Under the pieces are notes generated by a model. The model saw nothing but the letters and a program-made list of their open reading frames with translations. It ran no database searches and was not told the DNA's origin. Shown piece by piece: positions 22,856 through 29,427 of a DNA stretch of 30,348 bases. Positions within the stretch are counted from its first letter, which is position 1. Each line of letters begins with the position of its first letter. Source of the DNA: an uncultured Oscillospiraceae bacterium. GTDB taxonomy: Bacteria > Bacillota > Clostridia > Oscillospirales > Oscillospiraceae. The position numbers were made by a program, and so were the translations under genes. The stretch covers positions 1 to 30,348 of the forward strand of contig CAKTOK010000016.1 in assembly GCA_934589835.1 (NCBI GenBank), written 5' to 3'.

Positions 22856-23851
22856 TCAGCGTTCCTCGCGGAAGTAGGAGAGACCGAGGGACGCAGGGGG
22901 CTGATCCTCCCGCTTCTTACGCAGGGACACGATGATCAGCACCACCAGAGTGATGACGTAGGGCAGCATCTTGTACAGCTCTTTGACCGCCATCTGCGTG
23001 CCGGTGGGCAGGTAGATGTTCAGGATGTACAGGCCGCCGAACAGGATGGAGGCCCAGATGCTGGTGCTGGGACGCCAGATGGTGAAGATGACCAGCGCGA
23101 TGGCCAGCCAGCCGCGGTCACCAAAGGCGTTGTTGGACCATACGCCGTTGGCGTAGTCCATGACATAGTACAGACCGCCGAGGCCCGCGATCATGGAGCC
23201 GATGCAGGTGGCCAGGTACTTGTACTTGGTAACGTTGATGCCGGCGGCGTCGGCGGTGGAAGCGCTCTCACCCACGGCGCGCAGGTGCAGGCCGGGGCGG
23301 GTACGATTCAGGAAGTAGGACGCGCCCAGCGCAATAAGGATGGCCGCATAGGCCAGAAAGCCATAGGACAGGAACAGCTCGCCGAACCAGCCGGTGGTGG
23401 CGGCGCCGGGCAGCGAGGTCTTGAAGAACAGGCTGGTCTGGGAGAGAGCGATGGAGGGGACCTCACTGCCGGTGAGCTTGATGAGAGAGCCGCCGAAGAA
23501 GTTGCCCACACCCACGCCAAAGGTGGTCATGGCCAGACCGGTGACGTTCTGGTTGGCACGGAGGGTCACGGTGAGGAAGCAGTACAGCAGGCCCATCAGC
23601 AGGGAGCCCAGCAAACAGCAGAGGACGGGGATCAGTACGGCCAGAAAGCCGCTCATCTCCGCTGCGCCCTGCTCATAGAAGAACGCGCCGATGACGCCGC
23701 TGATGCCGCCCACATACATAATGCCGGGGATACCCAGATTCAGGTTGCCGGATTTTTCCGTCAGGATCTCGCCGGTGCTGCCGAACAGCAGAGGGATCCC
23801 CTGCATGACCGCACGGGGAAAGAATGTTACAATGCTACTGAAAAACGACAT
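22856..23851 (-). CDS. BMP-family nucleoside/purine ABC importer, permease 2
   Basis: The 331-residue protein is a permease of the NupC/YufQ type with about eight to ten membrane segments. GIPLLFGSTGEILTEKSGNLNLGIPG (18-43) is its hallmark N-terminal block, where the phrase GEILTEKSGNLNLG is family-specific. The cytoplasmic coupling block GLHLRAVGESASTADAAGINV lies near residue 185. A basic tail (LRKKREDQPP) ends the protein. AAGGAGG precedes the ATG, and three bases separate it from the previous gene. It pairs with permease 1 and the double ATPase to import nucleosides or purine bases captured by the lipoprotein. The specific ligand (guanosine, inosine, xanthine) is open. Confidence 0.93.
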   Translation of the reverse strand: MSFFSSIVTFFPRAVMQGIPLLFGSTGEILTEKSGNLNLGIPGIMYVGGISGVIGAFFYEQGAAEMSGFLAVLIPVLCCLLGSLLMGLLYCFLTVTLRANQNVTGLAMTTFGVGVGNFFGGSLIKLTGSEVPSIALSQTSLFFKTSLPGAATTGWFGELFLSYGFLAYAAILIALGASYFLNRTRPGLHLRAVGESASTADAAGINVTKYKYLATCIGSMIAGLGGLYYVMDYANGVWSNNAFGDRGWLAIALVIFTIWRPSTSIWASILFGGLYILNIYLPTGTQMAVKELYKMLPYVITLVVLIIVSLRKKREDQPPASLGLSYFREER

Positions 23852-23854
23852 CTC

Positions 23855-24949
23855 TTACGCCTCCTTCTTGCTGTTCTTACGCAGACTGACCTTATAGGTG
23901 ATGAAGAATTCCGTACCGATGATGAAGAACAGGATGATACCGGTCAGGATGTCTGCGAAGGAGTGATTGAGTCCGAACACGCTGGATACCTCGCTGGCGC
24001 CGCGGTCCATGATGACCAGCAGCAGAGAGGCGGCGATCATGATAAAGGGGTTGAATTTGGACATCCAGGAGACCATGACGGCAGTGAAGCCGCGGCTATC
24101 CACAATGGTGGTGGTCAGGGTGTGGTCCACGCCGGTGGTCAGCAAAAAGCCGATCAGGCCGCACATGGCGCCGGAGAGCACCATGGTCCGGACGATGACG
24201 CGATCCACCTTGATGCCGGCATAGCTGGCGGTGCGCTGGCTCTCGCCCACCACGGCGATCTCGTAGCCGTGCTTGCTGTATTGCAGGTAGACATACATCA
24301 CGCCGGTCATGATGGCGACAACGAGGATGGGCAGCAGATACTGCTGGCCCGCCAGACGGGGCAGCCAGCCGGCCTCCGTGGACTGGTTGATGATGCCGAT
24401 CTTGCCGGCGCCCTTGGGCACCTCCCAGATGATGATGAAGAAGGCGGTGAGCTGAGTGGCGATGTAGTTCATCATCAGGGTGAACAGCGTTTCGTTGGTG
24501 TTCCAGTGAGCCTTGAAGAAGGCGGGCAGGAAGCCCCACAGGGCGCCGGCCAGAAGGGCGGCCACCAGAGAAATGACGATCAGCAGACCGCTGGGAACCG
24601 TCTTGCCCATGGTGATCATGCAGGCGGCGGCGGCCAGACAGCCGATGAGGGTCTGACCCTCGGCGCCGATGTTCCAGAAGCGCATTTTGAAGGCGGGGGT
24701 GACGGCCAGAGAGATACCCAGCAGGATGGCCACATTCTGCCAGGTGACCCAGCTCTTACGGGTGGTACCGAAGGCGCCCTTGAGAATGGTGCCGTAAACG
24801 CTGATGGGATTTTCGCCGGTCAGCAGCGTGGTGATGAGGCCGCAGAAGACCAAAGCCAGCAGGATGATACCGCCGCGGATGGCCAGCGCCTTGGGCAGGG
24901 GCAGCGCATCACGCTTGGAAATGTGGAAAAGGGAACCCTTCTTATTCAT
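23855..24949 (-). CDS. BMP-family nucleoside/purine ABC importer, permease 1
   Basis: The 364-residue NupB/YufP-type permease has about ten membrane segments. The first (ALAIRGGIILLALVFCGLIT) follows a polar N-terminal tail. FWNIGAEGQTLIGCLAAAA (about 91-109) is the hallmark that mirrors the NLGIPG block of the partner. GEIAVVGES-type coupling occurs as HGYEIAVVGESQRTASYAGI near 228. The ATG at 24949 overlaps the ATPase stop by eight bases (ATGAATAA), so expression is coupled. The preceding GGGAGGAGGC serves as ribosome binding site inside the ATPase gene. The C-terminal tail is basic (KVSLRKNSKKEA). Confidence 0.93.
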   Translation of the reverse strand: MNKKGSLFHISKRDALPLPKALAIRGGIILLALVFCGLITTLLTGENPISVYGTILKGAFGTTRKSWVTWQNVAILLGISLAVTPAFKMRFWNIGAEGQTLIGCLAAAACMITMGKTVPSGLLIVISLVAALLAGALWGFLPAFFKAHWNTNETLFTLMMNYIATQLTAFFIIIWEVPKGAGKIGIINQSTEAGWLPRLAGQQYLLPILVVAIMTGVMYVYLQYSKHGYEIAVVGESQRTASYAGIKVDRVIVRTMVLSGAMCGLIGFLLTTGVDHTLTTTIVDSRGFTAVMVSWMSKFNPFIMIAASLLLVIMDRGASEVSSVFGLNHSFADILTGIILFFIIGTEFFITYKVSLRKNSKKEA

Positions 24950-26483
24950 TAGCCTTGCCTCCTCCCACGCGGGTCATCAGTGCGCCAACTTCCATCTTAT
25001 TGGTGGTGCGGCCGTCCACCACGCCGGAGACCTGTCCGCCGCAGAGCACCACGATACGATCGCACAGCTCCAGCAGCACGTCCAGATCCTCGCCGACGTA
25101 GACCACGGCGACGCCCTTCATTTTCTGCTCCGTCAGCAGGTTGTAAATGGTATACGAGGTATTGATGTCCAGTCCGCGGACGGCGTAGGCGGTCATCAGC
25201 ACGGACGGCTCCTGCGCGATCTCGCGGCCCACCAGCACCTTCTGCACGTTGCCGCCGGACATACGGCGGACGGGGAAGCTGGTGCTGGGGGTGACGACCT
25301 CCAGCTCCTGCCAGATCCGCTGGGCCAGCGCCTCCGGGTTCTTGCGGTCCAGGAAAATGCCGTGGCCCTTGCGCCAGGAGCGCAGCATCATGTTGCCGGT
25401 CATGCCCATGGAGCCCACCAGGCCCATGCCCAGACGGTCCTCGGGGACAAAGCTCATGGCGATACCGGCCTTGCGGATATCCATGGGATCCTTGCCCACC
25501 AGCTCCTGCGGCGCGGCGCCATCAGGCGCGTAATAGGTGACGGAGCCGGAGGAGATGGGATACAGGCCTGCGATGGACTCCAGCAGCTCACGCTGGCCGG
25601 AGCCGGCCACACCGGCCACGCCCAGCACCTCGCCGGCCTTGATCTCAAAGCTCACGTTGTCCAGACGCTTGACGCCCAGCTCATCGAAAACGGTGAGTCC
25701 CTCCAGCTTCAGGCGGGTGGCCACGTTGACGGGGGCGGGACGGTCGATGTTGAGGCTGACGCTGCGGCCCACCATCATGTCCGTCAGGGATTGCTGGTCG
25801 GCGTCCTTGGTCAGCACGTCGCCTATGTACTCGCCCTTACGCAGGACGGCCACGCGGTCGGACACGGCCAGCACCTCGTGGAGCTTATGGGTGATGATAA
25901 TGAGGGATTTGCCGTCGGCCTTCATGTTGTGCATGACGGCGAACAGCTTCTCCGTTTCCTGCGGGGTCAGCACGGCGGTGGGCTCATCCAGAATAAGAAT
26001 GTCGGCGCCGCGGTAGAGCACCTTGACGATCTCGACGGTCTGCTTCTGGGAAACGGACATATCGTAGATCTTCATGTCGGGGTCGATGTCAAATCCGTAG
26101 CGGTCGCAGATCTCCCGCACCTTCTGACGGGCGTTGGCCAGATCCAGCTTGCCCTCCAGACCAAGGATGATATTCTCCGTGGCAGTGAACAGATCGACCA
26201 GCTTGAAGTGCTGGTGGATCATGCCGATGCCCAGAGCGAAGGCATCCTTGGGGGATGCGATGGTCACGGGCTGGCCGTGGATATAGATCTGTCCCTCATC
26301 GGGGAAGTAGATGCCGGAGAGCATGTTCATCAGCGTGGTCTTGCCGCTGCCGTTTTCACCCAGCAGAGACAGGATCTCACCCTCGTGCAGCTCCATGTTG
26401 ATCGCATTGTTGGCGACAACTTTTCCGAACCGCTTGGTGATGTTCTCCATTTTGATCGCGCATTTGTTTTCCAAGGCTGTCAT
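24942..26483 (-). CDS. BMP-family nucleoside/purine ABC importer, double ATPase
   Basis: The 513-residue protein fuses two ABC ATPase domains, as in NupA/RbsA-like importers. Domain 1 has Walker A GENGSGKTT (42-50), a divergent signature SVSQKQTVEI and Walker B ILILDEPTAVL. Domain 2 has the family's degenerate Walker A GVAGSGQREL, the good signature MSGGNVQKV and a Walker B that reads VLMTAYAVRGLD, lacking the usual Pro-Thr before RGLD. The catalytic Glu is kept as VYVGEDLD. ATG 26483 is preferred to 26450, but its ribosome binding site (AAAGAAAGG) is weak. A separate promoter at 26549-26577 drives it, apart from the lipoprotein gene. Two different ATPase sites are normal for the family. Confidence 0.92.
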   Translation of the reverse strand: MTALENKCAIKMENITKRFGKVVANNAINMELHEGEILSLLGENGSGKTTLMNMLSGIYFPDEGQIYIHGQPVTIASPKDAFALGIGMIHQHFKLVDLFTATENIILGLEGKLDLANARQKVREICDRYGFDIDPDMKIYDMSVSQKQTVEIVKVLYRGADILILDEPTAVLTPQETEKLFAVMHNMKADGKSLIIITHKLHEVLAVSDRVAVLRKGEYIGDVLTKDADQQSLTDMMVGRSVSLNIDRPAPVNVATRLKLEGLTVFDELGVKRLDNVSFEIKAGEVLGVAGVAGSGQRELLESIAGLYPISSGSVTYYAPDGAAPQELVGKDPMDIRKAGIAMSFVPEDRLGMGLVGSMGMTGNMMLRSWRKGHGIFLDRKNPEALAQRIWQELEVVTPSTSFPVRRMSGGNVQKVLVGREIAQEPSVLMTAYAVRGLDINTSYTIYNLLTEQKMKGVAVVYVGEDLDVLLELCDRIVVLCGGQVSGVVDGRTTNKMEVGALMTRVGGGKANE

Positions 26484-26548
26484 CCTTTCTTTCGGCGCAG
26501 ACGGCTGCAACACCTCGCAATACGCCGGGGCTGTGTTCCATGCGGTTT

Positions 26549-26577
26549 ATTCTACCATACATGGAGAGGCTTGTAAA
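26549..26577 (-). promoter_or_regulatory. Promoter of the importer ATPase-permease operon
   Basis: On the minus strand TTTACA (26572-26577) is 17 bases from TAGAAT (26549-26554). The transcript would start near 26542 with a leader of about 60 bases to the ATG at 26483. Confidence 0.65.
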
Positions 26578-26704
26578 TCAAAAATAACAAAAAATTTGTC
26601 AGGAAATCAGAAATAATGTAAGGTTATACAAAGGATAAGCAGCTCCGCTTGTGTAAATCGTCAAGGAGTCCGCAGGAGAAGGAGAGGAGCGCGGAGAAAC
26701 AGAA

Positions 26705-26735
26705 AAAGAACGGGCTGCAAAGCAGCCCGTTCTTT
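26705..26735 (-). terminator. Terminator after the BMP lipoprotein gene
   Basis: AAAGAACGGGCTGC (26705-26718) pairs perfectly with GCAGCCCGTTCTTT (26722-26735) around AAA; the minus strand continues with TTCT. It separates lipoprotein expression from the importer operon, which has its own promoter. Confidence 0.85.
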
Positions 26736-26755
26736 GGGGAATGCAAGGGAAAAGC

Positions 26756-28030
26756 TTACATCTTGGTATCCAGCAGGTTGATGCCGTCGATGCTCAGATC
26801 GAAGTACGGGGCGGAACGGGCGGTGGACTCGGAGAAGTAGCCGTCCGTGATGACCTCGGTATCGCCGGTGTAAGCCTCATCGGTATCGACATCCGCCAGA
26901 TAGGAGGTGATGTGACCGTCAGCATCGACCTTCAGGAAGTCGGTCTTGAAGGGGTTGGCCTCCACGGAGGTGGTGAAGGTGGAGCAGTCGAAGACGTGCA
27001 GCTCACCGCTCTCCAGCTTGGCCTTGGCCTCGTCGATCGCGGCCTGGGTGCCCTCGGCGGCAACAGCGGAGTTCAGGTCGGTCAGAACCACGGAGCCGGT
27101 GGACAGATCGCCGGTCCAGTCAGCGGGGATCTCGGTGCCGTCCATGACAGCCTTGATGGCCATCTCATAGTAGGGAGCCCAGTCGATGCGGGAGGAGATG
27201 ATGTAGGTGTTGGGGCCGGCAGAGATGGTGGAGCCGTTGTAGGAGACGTTGGGGACACCGGCGTTCTCGCAGGCGGTAGGAGCACCCAGGGAGTCGGCGT
27301 GCTGGCTGATCAGCTTGCAGCCGCCGGCGATCAGCTTCTGAGCGCCTTCCTTCTCCAGCGTTTCATCGTACCAGCTGCCGGTGAAGGTCACGTCCATGGT
27401 GACGGTGGGGCAGACGGACTTGGCGCCCAGATAGAAGGAGGTGTAGCCGGAGACCACTTCGGCGTAGGTGAAGGCGCCGACATAGCCCATCTTGGCTTCG
27501 TCAGCGGTGAACTGACCGGCCTCGATCATCGCGTTCAGCTTCATACCGGCAGCGATACCGGCCAGATAGCGGCCCTCATAGATGGAGGCAAAAGCGTTGT
27601 GGTAGTTGGGCAGGTTCTCGGTGTGGGCGCGGGTACCGGTGCTGTGGCAGAACTGCACGTTGGGGAAGTCCTTGGCAGCCTGGATCATGTAGGACTCATG
27701 ACCGAAGCTGTCGGCAAAGATGATGTTGCAGCCGGCGTCGGCCAGCTCGGCAGCGGTGTCGTAGCACTTCTGGCCTTCCTCAATGTTGGTCTTGAGGATG
27801 TAGTCGTTCTCGGTGAGGCCCAGATTGGCAATGGCCTCCTTGGCAGCGTTGATGAAGTTCAGGTCGTAGGTGGAGTTCTCATCGTGCAGCGTGATGAAGC
27901 CCACCTTGATGGTAGCAGTCTGCTCGCCGTCGTCGGGGACGTCGGGCGTGTCGGGCTGCTTCTGCTCACCGCAGGCCACCAGGCTCAGCGCCATGACCAG
28001 AGCGATGATCAGTGCAAGGAACTTTTTCAT
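26756..28030 (-). CDS. BMP-family nucleoside/purine-binding lipoprotein
   Basis: The 424-residue protein has a lipoprotein signal (MKKFLALIIALVMALSLVAC, lipobox LVAC, lipidated C20) and an acidic Pro-rich linker, then a basic membrane protein (PnrA/TmpC-type) domain. KVGFITLHDENSTYDLNFINAA starts the fold, FADSFGHESYMIQAAKDFPNVQF is a typical ligand-side block, and YEGRYLAGIAAGMKL and MGYVGAFTYAEVVSGY follow. Near residue 270 VSYNGSTISAGPN sits where these proteins contact the ribose or purine. The ATG at 28030 has AAGGAGG 8 bases upstream. Its leader is unusually long and structured. The gene is monocistronic, bounded by a strong promoter and a terminator, suiting high expression. The ligand is likely a purine nucleoside or base. 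Confidence 0.93.
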   Translation of the reverse strand: MKKFLALIIALVMALSLVACGEQKQPDTPDVPDDGEQTATIKVGFITLHDENSTYDLNFINAAKEAIANLGLTENDYILKTNIEEGQKCYDTAAELADAGCNIIFADSFGHESYMIQAAKDFPNVQFCHSTGTRAHTENLPNYHNAFASIYEGRYLAGIAAGMKLNAMIEAGQFTADEAKMGYVGAFTYAEVVSGYTSFYLGAKSVCPTVTMDVTFTGSWYDETLEKEGAQKLIAGGCKLISQHADSLGAPTACENAGVPNVSYNGSTISAGPNTYIISSRIDWAPYYEMAIKAVMDGTEIPADWTGDLSTGSVVLTDLNSAVAAEGTQAAIDEAKAKLESGELHVFDCSTFTTSVEANPFKTDFLKVDADGHITSYLADVDTDEAYTGDTEVITDGYFSESTARSAPYFDLSIDGINLLDTKM

Positions 28031-28031
28031 T

Positions 28032-28136
28032 CTTGTTTTCCTCCTTTTAATATGTGACATACGGCTGAAAGTAAGGGTAAAATTTACCGTACGCCTGAAC
28101 AACGGGCATAGCCCGGCATTCACACTTAACAAGGCT
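28032..28136 (-). promoter_or_regulatory. Structured leader of the BMP lipoprotein gene
   Basis: The leader is about 105 bases. CTTGTT (28128-28133) pairs with AACAAG (28032-28037). Inside, GTGTGA (28120-28125) pairs with TCACAT (28052-28057). This closes a junction with two hairpins: CGGGC/GCCCG (28103-28115) and TACGG/CCGTA (28060-28064 with 28087-28091). The ribosome binding site lies between the two outer helices. An alternative hairpin GGTAAA/TTTACC (28076-28088) competes with the last stem. I do not see the conserved loops of the known purine riboswitches. Confidence 0.4.
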
Positions 28137-28142
28137 GGCAGT

Positions 28143-28171
28143 ATTATACAGGAAAGCGCGCCGGATTTCAA
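28143..28171 (-). promoter_or_regulatory. Strong promoter of the BMP lipoprotein gene
   Basis: TTGAAA (28166-28171) is 17 bases from the perfect -10 TATAAT (28143-28148) on the minus strand. The likely transcription start is the A near 28136. Confidence 0.85.
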
Positions 28172-28363
28172 CTGAAAATGTGTGCTATCAGAAAAACTTT
28201 TGGCAGCTCCGGCTGTTACTGGTGCACCCGCGTACCGGTCTTGCCCTCGATGCCGGCGGCGGCGCCGCTGGCGCTTCGCTGCGCGAAGGCCCACGATTGG
28301 ATGGCGGACGGCCATCGAGGACCTGCGGGGCGCAGCGCCGCATGGAGAGCTGCCGTGCAGAGA
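28172..28363 (-). pseudogene. Remnant second copy of the carbamate kinase 3' end
   Basis: On the minus strand 28216-28255 encodes GIEGKTGTRVHQ and TAA, exactly the C-terminus of the intact carbamate kinase gene that ends at 28364. Forty bases match with two differences, both in third codon positions (Arg CGG/CGA, His CAC/CAT). Upstream in this frame the sequence (WAFAQRSASGAAA) does not resemble the kinase, and no start or domain is present. The rest of the stretch from 28172 to 28363 is GC-rich and holds no gene I can support. Either a second kinase gene was deleted, leaving its tail, or a short tail was duplicated and drifted under selection. Confidence 0.55.
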
Positions 28364-29299
28364 TTACTGATGCACTCGCGTACCGGTCTTGCCCTCGATG
28401 CCGTCCCTGGCCTTTTCCAGCAGGGTGATAAGGGCGGTACGGCCGGTCTTGGATTCGGCGAACTTCACGGCGGCCTGGACCTTGGGCAGCATGGAGCCCT
28501 TGGCGAACTGGTTTTCGTCCATATACCGATAGGCCTCGGCGGGGGTCAGGTCGTCCAGCCCCTTCTGGTCGGGCTTGTTGAAGTTGATGGCCACCTTCTC
28601 CACGGCGGTAAGAATGATGAGCATATCCGCGTCCAGCAGCTCGGCCAGCAGCTCGCTGCCGAAGTCCTTGTCGATGACAGCGGGGGTGCCGGAGAGCCTG
28701 CCATCCTTGCGAATGACGGGGATACCGCCGCCGCCCACGGCGATGACCACATGGCCGGCGTCCACCAGTGCCTTGATGGAGGCCTTCTCCACGATGTCAA
28801 AGGGCTTGGGGGAGGGAACCACCTGACGGTAGCCGCGGCCGGCATCCTCTACCATGGTGTAACCCTTCTCGGCGGCGATGCGGTCCGCCGTCTCCTTGTC
28901 GTAGAAGGCGCCCACGGGCTTGGTGGGGTTCCGGAAGGCGGGATCGTCCTCGGAGACCACGGTCTGGGTGACGATGGTGGCCACGGGCTTGTCCATGCCG
29001 CGGCTGGCCAGCTCGTTGCCGATGGCCTGCTGCAGGTGATAGCCGATGTAGCCCTCGGACATGGCGCCGCACTCGGGGAACGGCATATCGGCCTTGATGG
29101 CCTTGGCCTCGGCGGCGGTGCTGAGGCCCAGATTGATCATGCCCACCTGGGGGCCGTTGCCGTGGGCCACCACCACCTCGTTGCCGGCGGCGATGAGATC
29201 CACGATGGAGCGGGCAGTCTCTGTGACCAGACGGAGCTGCTCGGCGGCGGTGCTGCCCAGCGCATTGCCGCCCAGGGCGATGACGATTCTCTTAGACAT
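28364..29299 (-). CDS. arcC: Carbamate kinase
   Basis: The 311-residue enzyme belongs to the amino acid kinase fold and transfers phosphate between carbamoyl phosphate and ADP, here probably making ATP. RIVIALGGNAL (4-14) is the phosphate-binding start. VVVAHGNGPQVGM (42-54) contacts the carbamate, and the ATP lid region AVGGGGIPVIRKDGRLSG is near 190-207. The sequence KDFGSELLAELLDADMLIILTAVEKV carries the ADP-binding D and K residues. AKGSMLPKVQAAVKF near 265-279 is the conserved C-terminal block. GAGG lies 8 bases before the ATG. It follows the YgeW-type gene on the same strand behind a terminator. In purine or arginine fermentations this step yields the ATP. No arginine deiminase (arcA) gene is visible. 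Confidence 0.95.
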   Translation of the reverse strand: MSKRIVIALGGNALGSTAAEQLRLVTETARSIVDLIAAGNEVVVAHGNGPQVGMINLGLSTAAEAKAIKADMPFPECGAMSEGYIGYHLQQAIGNELASRGMDKPVATIVTQTVVSEDDPAFRNPTKPVGAFYDKETADRIAAEKGYTMVEDAGRGYRQVVPSPKPFDIVEKASIKALVDAGHVVIAVGGGGIPVIRKDGRLSGTPAVIDKDFGSELLAELLDADMLIILTAVEKVAINFNKPDQKGLDDLTPAEAYRYMDENQFAKGSMLPKVQAAVKFAESKTGRTALITLLEKARDGIEGKTGTRVHQ

Positions 29300-29323
29300 A
29301 GTTCGTTACCTCGAAAAATCAGA

Positions 29324-29352
29324 ATAGTACCATCGGCTGACAAGGGAAAACA
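29324..29352 (-). promoter_or_regulatory. Weak candidate promoter of the carbamate kinase gene
   Basis: On the minus strand TACTAT (29324-29329) has a -35-like TGTTTT 17 bases upstream. The -35 is poor. Expression could instead depend on readthrough of the terminator at 29380-29415. Confidence 0.3.
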
Positions 29353-29379
29353 CGCCTGCCAGCGATGTAGGGCGCGCGG

Positions 29380-29415
29380 AAAAAGCAGCAGCGGCGGCGA
29401 TGCCGCCGCTGCTGC
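29380..29415 (-). terminator. Terminator after the YgeW-type carbamoyltransferase gene
   Basis: GCAGCAGCGGCGGC (29385-29398) pairs with GCCGCCGCTGCTGC (29402-29415) around a three-base loop. The minus strand then reads TTTTT (29380-29384). Confidence 0.9.
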
Positions 29416-29427
29416 GGGTGGTGTATT

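Noticed and set aside
22847..26576. Very long plus-strand open frames opposite the importer genes (about 700 and 590 codons), and similar ones at 1026-2057 and 2121-3377
   Set aside because: They are antisense shadows of well-supported genes in GC-rich DNA. Their products are repetitive in Gly, Ala, His and Gln, match no family, and have no ribosome binding sites.
28032..28136. Known purine (xpt-type) riboswitch upstream of the BMP gene
   Set aside because: The conserved junction and kissing-loop sequences of that class are not seen, although the overall three-way layout is similar.
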